This document shows positions 9,628-17,969 of a stretch of DNA of 64,000 bases, piece after piece. The number at the start of each line of letters is the position of its first letter. Position 1 is the first letter of the stretch. The translations under genes were made by a program, and so were the position numbers. The stretch is from Citrobacter koseri ATCC BAA-895 (GTDB taxonomy: Bacteria > Pseudomonadota > Gammaproteobacteria > Enterobacterales > Enterobacteriaceae). The notes beneath the pieces were generated by a model. The model worked only from the letters and a program-made list of their open reading frames with translations, had not been told where the DNA came from and searched no databases. The stretch spans positions 1,240,001 to 1,304,000 of the forward strand of contig NC_009792.1 in assembly GCF_000018045.1 (NCBI RefSeq), written 5' to 3'.

Positions 9628-9858
9628 ATGCCTTATAAAACGAAAAGCGATTTGCCGGAAAGCGTTCAGAATGTGCTGCCTGCGCACGCGCAGGATATCT
9701 ATAAAGAGGCGTTTAATAGCGCCTGGGAACAATATAAAGATAAAGCGGACAGACGTGACGACGCCAGCCGGGAGGAGACCGCGCATAAGGTTGCCTGGGC
9801 TGCCGTCAAAAATGATTACCAAAAAGGGGATGATGATAAGTGGCATAAAAAGCGCTGA
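9628..9858 (+). CDS. chaB: ChaB family protein
   Basis: A 76-residue soluble protein annotated as a putative regulator of ChaA. The fold is helical, with the conserved opening MPYKTKSDLPESVQNVLP and a basic C-terminus (DDDKWHKKR). It is preceded by a strong AGAGGAG ribosome-binding site. The molecular function is not settled. Confidence 0.94.
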   Translation: MPYKTKSDLPESVQNVLPAHAQDIYKEAFNSAWEQYKDKADRRDDASREETAHKVAWAAVKNDYQKGDDDKWHKKR

Positions 9859-10026
9859 TCGTCTTCATACCAGACCAGGCAAATGATGCGCGTTGAGCGT
9901 CTGTTGCCTTGCAAGCGGCGATTGAATTGCATATTGTCCTGTTAGTGGTTTCAAAATGAGCAGTTAAAATGCCCGGAAGGCGTCAAAAAAGTGTTGCAGG
10001 GAAGTTTGCAGTGGCGGAGGTGTAAG

Positions 10027-10722
10027 GTGTTAACGCGTGATTTTTTACTGAATGCCGATTGTAAAACGGCGTTTGGCGCTATTGAAGAATCACTACTTTG
10101 GTCAGCAGAACAACGGGCCGCTTCACTGGCGGCGACGCTTGCCTGTAGGCCCGATGATGGGCCGGTGTGGATCTTCGGTTATGGATCGTTGATGTGGAAT
10201 CCGGTGTTAGAATTTGACGAGTCCTGTACCGGTACGCTGGTCGGCTGGCACCGGGCGTTTTGTCTGCGTCTGACGGCAGGGCGTGGAACGGCGTGCCAGC
10301 CCGGACGGATGCTGGCGCTGAAAGAGGGCGGGCGAACTACTGGCGTGGCTTATAAACTGCCGGAGAACGCGCTGGAGCAGGAGCTGACGCTGCTGTGGAA
10401 GCGGGAAATGATTACCGGCTGCTATCTTCCCACCTGGTGCCAGCTGGCGCTGGATGATGGCCGGACGGTCAATGCGCTGGTGTTTATTATGGACCCGCGA
10501 CACCCGCTGTATGAGTCGGATACTCGCGCTCAGATTATCGCGCCGCTGATCGCTGCCGCCAGTGGGCCGTTGGGCACCAACGCGCAATATCTGTTCTCGC
10601 TGGAACAGGAGCTTGCCAGACTGGGGATGCGGGACGATTGTCTGAACGATCTGGTGGCGAAAGTCAGAGGCTTGTTAGGCGAGAATCAGCCGGAAAGGGG
10701 ATTCAACCCCGGATTTGCCTGA
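10027..10722 (+). CDS. chaC: Glutathione-specific gamma-glutamylcyclotransferase
   Basis: ChaC-type cyclotransferase that cleaves glutathione to 5-oxoproline and Cys-Gly. It has 231 residues from the GTG at 10027, which follows a GGAGGTG ribosome-binding site by a few bases; the frame also runs 12 codons further upstream. The substrate-binding YGSL motif lies at residues 52-55 (IFGYGSLMWNP). The cha name comes from the neighbours; a transport role for ChaC itself is not supported. Confidence 0.95.
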   Translation: MLTRDFLLNADCKTAFGAIEESLLWSAEQRAASLAATLACRPDDGPVWIFGYGSLMWNPVLEFDESCTGTLVGWHRAFCLRLTAGRGTACQPGRMLALKEGGRTTGVAYKLPENALEQELTLLWKREMITGCYLPTWCQLALDDGRTVNALVFIMDPRHPLYESDTRAQIIAPLIAAASGPLGTNAQYLFSLEQELARLGMRDDCLNDLVAKVRGLLGENQPERGFNPGFA

Positions 10723-10752
10723 GCGTTGCCCCTGAATCCAGGGGCAAAAACA

Positions 10753-10998
10753 TCAGGCTGCGATATAACTGATGGAGTGTTCCAGTGACTGGCTGTGGCT
10801 GTCGATCAGCACGTTCCAGACACCGGTGTACGGTACGGTCAGCCAGGCATTATCACGGTTCTGCACGCTTAAAATATCGGTCTGCGTGTCTTTGACGTGT
10901 TTTTTCTCGCTCATTAAATGGATGTGGCAGCGTTCAGAACAACGCACTATCACCGTATCCCCACCAAACAATTTCAAACTTGCTTTCACTAATGCCAT
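10753..10998 (-). CDS. DUF1883-like small beta-rich protein
   Basis: An 81-residue cytosolic protein with no signal peptide. The pattern GDTVIVRCSERCHIHLM then VPYTGVWNVLIDSH resembles the DUF1883 family, small beta-sandwich proteins of unknown function. The assignment is from memory of the family pattern, not a search. It starts at ATG 10998 after a GGGGTG ribosome-binding site and is convergent with chaC. It is absent from this place in E. coli K-12. Confidence 0.72.
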   Translation of the reverse strand: MALVKASLKLFGGDTVIVRCSERCHIHLMSEKKHVKDTQTDILSVQNRDNAWLTVPYTGVWNVLIDSHSQSLEHSISYIAA

Positions 10999-11208
10999 TT
11001 TTCACCCCGTTCTTGAAAACAACGTACTCCCTTGCGGAAGTGCTGCGTGATGTTGTTCACATTTCACTCACTGCATAACACCAAAGGGTGAGCTCACGGA
11101 TGCTGATTTTGATCAAAAAATGGCATAACCATTAAACAAAAATGACAAAATGCCTGAAAATCATTGAAAGGGCGTGGTAACTTTCGACAAAAACACGCCC
11201 TTATAAGA

Positions 11209-12993
11209 TTAAATTCGGAAATGCCCGGCAGTTTCAGCCAGCTCGCCTGCCTGGCTCTGCAAGGCGCCTGCGGCGGCGGCAGACTGCACCACCAGTTCAG
11301 CGTTCTGTTGCACCATGCGATCAAGGTGGTTCACGGAGTGATTTATTTCCTGAATGCCTTTCATCTGTTCACTGGTGGCGATGCTGATTTCATGCATGAT
11401 GCCGGAGACATGGCCGATGCTGGACAGGATCTCCTGCATACTTTCTCCGGCCAGATGAACATAACGTGAACCTGTCGCGACGCTGGTAGTTGTGGAGTCG
11501 ATCAGAGATTTAATCTCTTTTGCCGCCTGTGCGCTGCGGCTGGCAAGGTTGCGCACTTCACCCGCGACAACGGCAAACCCGCGGCCTTGCTCTCCCGCCC
11601 GGGCGGCTTCGACCGAAGCATTCAGCGCCAGAATATTGGTCTGGAACGCAATGCCGTCGATCACGCTGGTGATATCGCCGATTTTCGCCGATGCCCCTTC
11701 AATAGATTGCATTGTCGTGATTGCCTGCGAGACCACATCGCCGCCGCGCGTGGCGGCCTGTGAGGCTTTTTGCGCCTGATCGTTGGCTTCGGCGGCAGAT
11801 TCCGTGGACTGGGCGACCGATGCGGTGATTTGCTCAACGGCGCTGGCGGTTTCACGCAGGCTGGAGGCGGCCTGCTCGGTACGGCCTGAAAGGTCGCGGT
11901 TACCGGCGGCAATCTCCTGCGCGGCCATTTTCACCGAGGCGCTGGCATCGCGTAGCTGTACCATCACCACGGACAACTTATCGCTAAAACCGTTAAACGC
12001 CCTGGCGATTTGCGCGACCTCGTCTGTGCCGCTGTCCGGCAAACGCTGAGACAAATCGTTCGTCCCGTTGGCAATGGCATGCATCGCGTCGCGGATCGTG
12101 GACAGACGCTTCATCAGGCGAGCCACCAGAAGGTGCATCACTGCGCCGCCCGCGAGAACCAACAGCAGCAGAGACAGGGTGGACGCCTTCAGCAGCGCCA
12201 GCATACCGGAGGTCGCCTCTTTTTCGTCTAACGCCACGACCAGCCACCAGTGGGTTCCTTGCACCGGCGTCGCCAGCAGCGTTTTACTGCTCTCGCCGAT
12301 CAGCGCCTGAACAGGGTGTCCGCTTTTTACCTGATTGAAATCCACGCCGCTGACGACCTGCGCGAAAGGTTTCATCGTCAGCGCCGGATCGTTGGCGGCG
12401 ATGAGCGTTCCGTTTTGGTCGAGCAACATACCGCTGCTGGCGGGCGTCGGTCGAATACCGTGTACATTCGCTACGACGGCATCCATCGCGACATCACCGG
12501 CGACCACCGCTTTCAGTTCGCCATTCTCTTTCACCGGAACGGCGAACGTTACCACCAGCTTGCCGGTTCCGGCATCAACATAGGGGGCCGTAACGACGGC
12601 AGCGTCAGCGCTGACAACCTGTTGATACCAGGGACGTGACGTCGGATCAAAATCTGGCGGTATGCCTGCCGGGTCGGAGAATTTTGCTGTTTTGCTGGCA
12701 TACCCGACATAAATATTCGTAAAGCCGCCGCCCAGCGCCATTTGACGAAATACCGGCACCGGATCGTCGGTTAGCGCCGCCTGCTGCAACGAGGAAATCA
12801 TATTCATTTTACCGCTAACCCAGTCGGCAATCGCCAGACTGTGGCTGGCGCTGGTACTGGTGAGCGTATCCTGCTGCGCTTGTCGGTTATCGAGACGCGT
12901 TACCTGAAGGTTAATCAGCGTGTTAAGGAGGAGGGCGACAACCAGACATCCCGTTGTCGCCGCAATAATACGGGCGCGAATTGAGCTGAACAT
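11209..12993 (-). CDS. Methyl-accepting chemotaxis protein with dCACHE-type sensor
   Basis: A 594-residue chemoreceptor. TM1 is near residues 8-30, and a periplasmic region of about 230 residues includes TSRPWYQQV and TAPYVDAGTGKLVVTF, typical of double-CACHE domains. TM2 is near 265-292, followed by HAMP and a signalling domain with the conserved tip GIAFQTNILALNASVEAARA. The RxWY and later Tyr/Asp pattern resembles amino-acid-binding dCACHE receptors, but the position five before the Arg is Phe instead of the Tyr I expect there. It ends GHFRI, without the NWETF-type tail that recruits CheR/CheB. The ligand is unknown. Confidence 0.9.
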   Translation of the reverse strand: MFSSIRARIIAATTGCLVVALLLNTLINLQVTRLDNRQAQQDTLTSTSASHSLAIADWVSGKMNMISSLQQAALTDDPVPVFRQMALGGGFTNIYVGYASKTAKFSDPAGIPPDFDPTSRPWYQQVVSADAAVVTAPYVDAGTGKLVVTFAVPVKENGELKAVVAGDVAMDAVVANVHGIRPTPASSGMLLDQNGTLIAANDPALTMKPFAQVVSGVDFNQVKSGHPVQALIGESSKTLLATPVQGTHWWLVVALDEKEATSGMLALLKASTLSLLLLVLAGGAVMHLLVARLMKRLSTIRDAMHAIANGTNDLSQRLPDSGTDEVAQIARAFNGFSDKLSVVMVQLRDASASVKMAAQEIAAGNRDLSGRTEQAASSLRETASAVEQITASVAQSTESAAEANDQAQKASQAATRGGDVVSQAITTMQSIEGASAKIGDITSVIDGIAFQTNILALNASVEAARAGEQGRGFAVVAGEVRNLASRSAQAAKEIKSLIDSTTTSVATGSRYVHLAGESMQEILSSIGHVSGIMHEISIATSEQMKGIQEINHSVNHLDRMVQQNAELVVQSAAAAGALQSQAGELAETAGHFRI

Positions 12994-13023
12994 AGTATTT
13001 CCTTCAGTGTGGTATTGGAAATC

Positions 13024-13051
13024 CTATCGGCTACCGGGCGGCGAATCTTGA
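13024..13051 (-). promoter_or_regulatory. Probable sigma-28 (FliA) promoter of the chemoreceptor gene
   Basis: On the minus strand TCAAGATT, 12 bases, then GCCGATAG. The consensus is TAAAGTTT-N11-GCCGATAA, so matches are 6 of 8 and 7 of 8 with a spacer one base long. The predicted start site lies about 25 bases before the ATG at 12993, after which a GAAGGAA ribosome-binding site is seen. Confidence 0.7.
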
Positions 13052-13153
13052 GGCTGCAACCGCGTCCATAAGAAAATAGTATCAGCAGGGCTAAACGCGC
13101 GTTAAGCGCTAATGAAGGTGCGCGGAAACCAGGGGCAATTCCCGCGCCAGGGA

Positions 13154-13507
13154 TCAGAAGGTCAGAACTTTATCCGCCGCCAGCGTCCACTGGGCCAGTT
13201 CGACCAGCGTACCGACTTCCACGCCGTCAATGAGCGGCAATGTGGTGATTCCCCGCCCGTCGGTACAGGTTTTACACAGTTTCACCGGGACGTCCTGCGC
13301 GGTCAGGATCTCCAGCATTTGCTGGATATTGTAACCTTCCGCAGGCTTCTGTCCGCGTAATCCTGCGGTGACGGCATCCGACATTAAAAATAAACGCAGG
13401 TCGAGGTCGCCGGCCTGTTCACGTAGCGCAATGGCCAGACGCAGGCTGTTAAATAACGCTTCGCTACCGTATGCCGCACCGTTTGCGACGATCACTATCT
13501 TTTGCAT
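13154..13507 (-). CDS. ychN: DsrE/DsrF-like protein YchN
   Basis: A 117-residue protein of the DsrE/TusD-like fold; the E. coli protein is a hexamer of known structure and unclear function. The start at 13507 (MQKIVIVANGAAYGSE) follows an AGGAG site; the frame is open 36 codons upstream, but that part is not homologous. Cysteines in VKLCKTCTDGRG fit the sulfur-relay-like family. It is divergent from nasR with a 73-base gap. Confidence 0.93.
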   Translation of the reverse strand: MQKIVIVANGAAYGSEALFNSLRLAIALREQAGDLDLRLFLMSDAVTAGLRGQKPAEGYNIQQMLEILTAQDVPVKLCKTCTDGRGITTLPLIDGVEVGTLVELAQWTLAADKVLTF

Positions 13508-13580
13508 TTTGACTCCTGTTGTCAGGGGGGCATGGATATTGCTTGTAGTACGGGTAGACCTGTTACCCGGGAGAGCAACG

Positions 13581-14777
13581 ATGATGACGAATATGGAAAG
13601 CCGCCCCGGCGCCACCCAATGGTTTCATTATGCGCGCCAGCTTGAGAATACGCAGCTTCGCCAACTGGCGCAGTCAGGGAAGCTGGTGTCCCGGATTAGC
13701 CATCTGGTGCATATGCTACAGTGCGAACGCGGCGCATCCAACATCTGGTTGTGTTCCGCAGGGCAACTTTATGGGCCGGAGATACGCGCCAGCCGCGCGC
13801 TGGTGGACGAAGAACACGCCCGGTTGCAGTCCCTGTTGCAGGAGATGAGGCCGATGGCGAACAGCGCGCTCTGTCATCGCATCGCCGGGGCTGTCTGGTG
13901 TCTGGAGCAGTTGCCGCAGCTGCGCGAAGCGGTCAGTGGACGGCATAGCGATGCGCCACAGGCGATGGATCAGTACAGCCGCACGCTGCGCCACCTGCTA
14001 AGCATTGTGCCGCAGCTTAACGACAACATCGACCATCCCCACATCGCCGGAGGGATGGTCGCGCTGTACAGCTTTATGCAGGGTAAGGAGCTGGTGGGGC
14101 AGGAGCGGGCGCTGGGGGCGATAGGGTTTACGCAAGGGGCGTTCAGCCACGAGATGCGACAGGAGCTGGTGGATCGCATTGACGGACAGCAGCTCTGCTT
14201 TGACACCTTTATATCGCTGGCGTCTCCGACGGTGGTTCACGCATTTCGCCAGCAGTGCGAAGCGGAAGCCGCTATCGAACAGTGGCGCCGCCTGGCCTGT
14301 ACGCGCCAGCCTGCGCCCGATAAGGGCGAAAGCGCTTTACGCTGGTTCACGCTCCAGACGCAACGGCTGGAGCAACTGCGCAGCATCGAGGAGATGCTGA
14401 TCGCCGAGTTAATGTCTGCGGTGGAGCGCCGTCTGGCGCAGGATGAGACAACGTTGCCGCTCGCCAGCTGGCTGGATGATGCCACCGACGATACGTTCTC
14501 ATTGCGCCGGGATAAGCAGTTGCTGCTGGTTGTGCGGCAACAGGCGCGGGAGCTGGAGCAGCTTAGCGGGCAACTGGCGTCACTACAGGATGCGCTGGAG
14601 GAGCGAAAGGTTATTGATAAGGCCAAATATGTGCTGATGCATCACCAGAATCTGTCTGAAGAGCAGGCCTGGCAGTCGCTGCGCAAAATGGCGATGGATA
14701 AGAACCAGCGGATGGTGGACATCGCGCGTGCGCTGCTCACGGTGAAATCGCTCTGGCAGGTGACAACCAAAGGGTAG
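13581..14777 (+). CDS. nasR: Nitrate/nitrite-responsive antiterminator NasR
   Basis: A 398-residue RNA-binding regulator. The large N-terminal NIT domain (about residues 35-280, beginning LVSRISHLVHMLQCERGAS) senses nitrate and nitrite. The C-terminal ANTAR domain (about 335-390, LEERKVIDKAKYVLMHHQ and LSEEQAWQSLRKMAMD) binds a leader hairpin. In Klebsiella oxytoca NasR lets RNA polymerase pass the terminator upstream of nasF when nitrate is present. The same hairpin and terminator are visible here after the gene. Start ATGATG at 13581; the frame is open upstream across ychN, but that is a shadow. Confidence 0.95.
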   Translation: MMTNMESRPGATQWFHYARQLENTQLRQLAQSGKLVSRISHLVHMLQCERGASNIWLCSAGQLYGPEIRASRALVDEEHARLQSLLQEMRPMANSALCHRIAGAVWCLEQLPQLREAVSGRHSDAPQAMDQYSRTLRHLLSIVPQLNDNIDHPHIAGGMVALYSFMQGKELVGQERALGAIGFTQGAFSHEMRQELVDRIDGQQLCFDTFISLASPTVVHAFRQQCEAEAAIEQWRRLACTRQPAPDKGESALRWFTLQTQRLEQLRSIEEMLIAELMSAVERRLAQDETTLPLASWLDDATDDTFSLRRDKQLLLVVRQQARELEQLSGQLASLQDALEERKVIDKAKYVLMHHQNLSEEQAWQSLRKMAMDKNQRMVDIARALLTVKSLWQVTTKG

Positions 14778-14778
14778 C

Positions 14779-14817
14779 TGCACAACGGCTGGGCATCGTG
14801 TGCCAGATTCGGGTGCA
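14779..14817 (+). promoter_or_regulatory. Two tandem NtrC-like sites upstream of nasF
   Basis: TGCAC-N7-GGGCA at 14779-14795 matches 9 of 10 fixed bases of the NtrC site TGCAC-N7-GTGCA. A second, weaker site TGCCA-N7-GTGCA at 14801-14817 matches 8 of 10. They are 22 bases apart, two helical turns, so dimers would lie on the same face. They sit about 80-115 bases before the predicted start site, a typical enhancer position. Confidence 0.6.
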
Positions 14818-14868
14818 AGCGCGTTCGCGTACCGCCTGAAAAGCGGCGGAATAGGGGCATGTTGATGT

Positions 14869-14884
14869 TGGCATCTGAATTGCA
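14869..14884 (+). promoter_or_regulatory. Sigma-54 promoter of the nas operon
   Basis: TGGCAT-N5-TTGCA matches the -24/-12 consensus TGGCAC-N5-TTGCA in 10 of 11 positions, with the required GG and GC dinucleotides ten bases apart. It predicts transcription from about 14895. This agrees with the nitrogen-regulated nasF promoter known in Klebsiella. Confidence 0.85.
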
Positions 14885-14923
14885 GGACTGAAATGGTAAA
14901 AGAGTTCTGAAAACAGTTTAGCG

Positions 14924-14943
14924 GCAAACCAACGACGGTTTGC
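14924..14943 (+). promoter_or_regulatory. NasR-binding hexaloop hairpin in the nasF leader
   Basis: A perfect 7-bp stem GCAAACC/GGTTTGC with the six-base loop AACGAC. ANTAR-type antiterminators recognise hexaloops with A at position 1 and G at position 4; both are present. It lies about 17 bases before the terminator, matching the 1:2 hairpin of the Klebsiella nasF leader. Confidence 0.85.
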
Positions 14944-14960
14944 GCGCGTTTGGGATAAAG

Positions 14961-15001
14961 GCGTCCTGCAATGCTTCGGCATTGCCGGGCGCTTTTTTTT
15001 T
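14961..15001 (+). terminator. nasF leader terminator (attenuator)
   Basis: A 14-bp stem with one mismatch and one G-U pair, TTCG tetraloop, and a run of nine T, ending 18 bases before the nasF start. A terminator here, between promoter and first gene, is the target of NasR antitermination. Confidence 0.93.
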
Positions 15002-15018
15002 TGCAATGGGGAGCATGT

Positions 15019-16278
15019 ATGGGTGGCAGGTCTGTTTCATTGACGCGACGTCGATTATTGCAGGCAGGGGCCGCGATGGGCGGGGCGCTGCTGGTACCCG
15101 GTTTGATGCAGTCCGTGTGGGCGGCAGGGTCGGACAAACCCGAACTTGAAACCGTCAGAGTAGGTTTTATTCCGCTCACTGACTGCGCGCCGCTGATCAT
15201 CGCCGCGTTGAAAGGGTTTGATAAGAAATACGGCATTACCCTTGTGCCGACCAAAGAGGCCAGTTGGGCGGCGGTGCGCGACAAACTCGTTTCCGGCGAA
15301 CTGGACGCGGCGCATGTGCTGTATGGCCTGCTCTATGGTCTTGAGCTTGGTATTGCCAGTAAGCCGCAGCCGATGGCGAACCTGATGACGCTAAATCAGA
15401 ACGGGCAGGCAATCACGCTGTCGACGGCGCTTCAGGAGAAAGGCATTACCGACGCTGGCGGATTGAAAAACATGATCGCCGGACAAGCGCCCGGCACTTA
15501 CACCTTTGCGCATACCTTTCCGACCGGAACGCATGCGATGTGGCTCTATTACTGGCTGGCTAGCGCGGGGATTAACCCGTTCTCTGATGTCCGAATGGTC
15601 GTCGTGCCGCCGCCGCAAATGGTGATGAACATGCGTATTGGCAACATGGTGGGCTTTTGCGTCGGTGAACCGTGGAATGCCCGTGCGATTAATGATCGCA
15701 TTGGTTTTACTGCCGCAACCTCGCAGGCCATCTGGCCCGATCACCCGGAAAAAATCCTGGGAACGCGCCGTGACTGGGTTGAACAGCATCCAAACACCGC
15801 CAGAGCGCTGGTCAGCGCGGTACTGGAGGCGGCGCGCTGGATCGACGCCTCAGTGGAAAACCGACGCGAAACCGCACAAATACTGGCCCGTCGCGCCTGG
15901 CTTAACACCAAAGAGCAGTACCTGACCGGACGTATGTTGGGCGAGTACGACAACGGCGCAGGGCATCGCTGGCAGGACGCGCACGCCATTCGTTTTTATC
16001 ACGATGCGGAAGTGAGTTTTCCGTGGCATTCCGACGGGATGTGGTTCCTGACGCAGTTTCGTCGCTGGGGGCTGCTCAAGGACGCGCCGGATTATAACGC
16101 CATCGCCGCCCGGATTAACCGCACGGACATCTGGCGGGACGCCGCCGCAGCGGTAGGCGGCATCACGCCGCCTTCTCAGCTGTTACGCACCAGCACCCTC
16201 ATAGATGGTTCCGTATGGACCGGGCGGGACCCCGAACGTTACGCCAACAGTTTCACTCTCCATCATCAAGGGGCCTGA
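15019..16278 (+). CDS. nasF: Periplasmic nitrate-binding protein NasF
   Basis: Solute-binding protein of the nitrate/nitrite ABC importer (NrtA family), 419 residues. The start ATG 15019 follows GGGGAG by five bases; an upstream in-frame ATG at 14971 lies inside the terminator and is not credible. The N-terminus carries a twin-arginine-like signal, LTRRRLLQAG then a hydrophobic run and WAAG, suggesting Tat export. The NrtA-like body begins VRVGFIPLTDCAPLIIAA. It is first of five tightly spaced genes; nasE starts two bases after its stop codon. Confidence 0.93.
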   Translation: MGGRSVSLTRRRLLQAGAAMGGALLVPGLMQSVWAAGSDKPELETVRVGFIPLTDCAPLIIAALKGFDKKYGITLVPTKEASWAAVRDKLVSGELDAAHVLYGLLYGLELGIASKPQPMANLMTLNQNGQAITLSTALQEKGITDAGGLKNMIAGQAPGTYTFAHTFPTGTHAMWLYYWLASAGINPFSDVRMVVVPPPQMVMNMRIGNMVGFCVGEPWNARAINDRIGFTAATSQAIWPDHPEKILGTRRDWVEQHPNTARALVSAVLEAARWIDASVENRRETAQILARRAWLNTKEQYLTGRMLGEYDNGAGHRWQDAHAIRFYHDAEVSFPWHSDGMWFLTQFRRWGLLKDAPDYNAIAARINRTDIWRDAAAAVGGITPPSQLLRTSTLIDGSVWTGRDPERYANSFTLHHQGA

Positions 16279-16279
16279 C

Positions 16280-17161
16280 ATGAAAACAGTACAAAACGCG
16301 CAAAGACGCATCCCTGAACCCGCCGCCGGTGAAGTGATTACGCTGCCGCCCGTTACGGTGCGCAGGCGTAATCCGCCGCTGTCGCATCTGATGCGAACAC
16401 TGGCGCAGCGGACCGTTCCCGCATTGCTGGGGCTGGCGCTGCTGGTGGTGGGCTGGCAACTGGCGGCCATTAACAGCAAAGGCTTCCCGACGCCGCTCAG
16501 CACCCTTGATTCCGCGCTGACGCTGTTTGCCGACCCGTTTTATAACGGTGGGCCTAATGATATGGGGATTGGCTGGAATGTGCTGGCGTCGCTACAGCGT
16601 GTGGCGATTGGTTTTGGGCTGGCGGCGCTGGTGGGTATCCCGCTTGGCTTCCTGATCGGCCGGTTCACCTTTTTCTCGCGCATGTTTACCCCGCTGATCG
16701 CGCTGCTGCGACCGGTCAGCCCGCTGGCCTGGTTGCCAATTGGCTTGCTGCTGTTTCAGAAAGCGGAACCGGCATCAAGCTGGACTATTTTTATCTGCTC
16801 TATCTGGCCGATGGTGATCAACACCGCCGAAGGCGTGCGCCGCATCCCACAGGATTACCTTAACGTTGCCCGTGTCCTGCAACTCCCGGAATGGACGGTG
16901 ATGCGCCGTATTCTCTTTCCGGCGGTTCTGCCTGCGGTGCTGACCGGCGTACGCCTGTCTATCGGCATCGCCTGGCTGGTGATTGTGGCGGCGGAAATGC
17001 TCACCGGCGGTCTCGGCATTGGCTTTTGGATCTGGAACGAGTGGAACAACCTCAATGTGGAAAACATTCTCATCGCTATCGTCATCATCGGCGTGGTTGG
17101 CCTGCTGCTGGAGCAGGGCTTAATGCTGGTGGCGCGTCGTTTTAGCTGGCAGGAAAAATAA
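16280..17161 (+). CDS. nasE: Nitrate ABC transporter permease NasE
   Basis: Inner-membrane permease of the NrtB family, 293 residues. After a cytoplasmic N-terminal extension of about 60 residues come about six membrane segments. The coupling EAA loop EGVRRIPQDYLNVARVL is followed by the C-terminal segments IAWLVIVAAEMLTGG and IAIVIIGVVGLLLEQG. The start ATG 16280 follows AAGGGG; the longer frame from 16205 lies within nasF. It works with NasF and NasD. Confidence 0.93.
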   Translation: MKTVQNAQRRIPEPAAGEVITLPPVTVRRRNPPLSHLMRTLAQRTVPALLGLALLVVGWQLAAINSKGFPTPLSTLDSALTLFADPFYNGGPNDMGIGWNVLASLQRVAIGFGLAALVGIPLGFLIGRFTFFSRMFTPLIALLRPVSPLAWLPIGLLLFQKAEPASSWTIFICSIWPMVINTAEGVRRIPQDYLNVARVLQLPEWTVMRRILFPAVLPAVLTGVRLSIGIAWLVIVAAEMLTGGLGIGFWIWNEWNNLNVENILIAIVIIGVVGLLLEQGLMLVARRFSWQEK

Positions 17162-17171
17162 GGGGAACACC

Positions 17172-17960
17172 ATGAAACCGTTAATTCAGGTACAGGCCGT
17201 CAGTCAGCGTTTTTCTACCGCCAGCGGCGAATTTCTGGCGTTGCAAAACGTCTCTTTCGACATTCATGAAGGTGAAACCGTCAGCCTTATTGGGCATTCC
17301 GGCTGCGGGAAATCGACGCTGTTGAATCTGATTGCCGGAATTACGCTCCCTACCGACGGGGGGCTTATTTGCGACAACCGGGAAATCGCCGGGCCGGGGC
17401 CGGAAAGAGCTGTGGTCTTTCAGAATCACTCGCTGCTGCCGTGGCTGACCTGCTTCGATAACGTTGCGCTGGCGGTTGATCGGGTCTTTCGCCGCACGAT
17501 GGGGAAAACAGAGCGTCGGGAATGGATTGAACACAATCTTGAACGGGTGCAAATGGGGCACGCCATGCACAAGCATCCGGGAGAAGTGTCCGGGGGGATG
17601 AAGCAGCGCGTCGGCATCGCCCGGGCGCTGGCGATGAAACCCAAAGTGCTGCTGATGGATGAACCGTTTGGCGCGCTGGACGCCCTGACGCGCGCGCACT
17701 TGCAGGACACGGTGATGCAAATCCAGCAGTCGCTCAATACCACCATTGTGCTGATTACCCACGATGTGGATGAAGCGGTGCTGCTCTCCGATCGCGTGCT
17801 GATGATGACCAACGGCCCGGCGGCGACGGTAGGCGACATTTTGCCCGTCACGCTTCCTCGCCCGCGTAATCGCGTGCAGCTGGCTGACGACAGCCGATAC
17901 CACCAGCTGCGCCAGCAGATTCTTCACTTCCTCTACGAAAAGCAGCCGAAGGCGGCGTAG
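17172..17960 (+). CDS. nasD: Nitrate ABC transporter ATP-binding protein NasD
   Basis: ATPase of the nitrate importer (NrtD/SsuB/TauB group), 262 residues. It has Walker A GHSGCGKSTL near 39-48, signature VSGGMKQRVG, Walker B VLLMDEPFGALD, and the switch histidine in LITHDVDEA. It starts 10 bases after nasE and ends 9 bases before the fused reductase gene. Confidence 0.95.
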   Translation: MKPLIQVQAVSQRFSTASGEFLALQNVSFDIHEGETVSLIGHSGCGKSTLLNLIAGITLPTDGGLICDNREIAGPGPERAVVFQNHSLLPWLTCFDNVALAVDRVFRRTMGKTERREWIEHNLERVQMGHAMHKHPGEVSGGMKQRVGIARALAMKPKVLLMDEPFGALDALTRAHLQDTVMQIQQSLNTTIVLITHDVDEAVLLSDRVLMMTNGPAATVGDILPVTLPRPRNRVQLADDSRYHQLRQQILHFLYEKQPKAA

Positions 17961-17969
17961 GGAGGCGGT

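Noticed and set aside
14971..15018. Upstream start of nasF inside the leader
   Set aside because: The ATG at 14971 lies inside the terminator hairpin and the added residues read through the T run. ATG 15019 has a good ribosome-binding site and opens the signal peptide.
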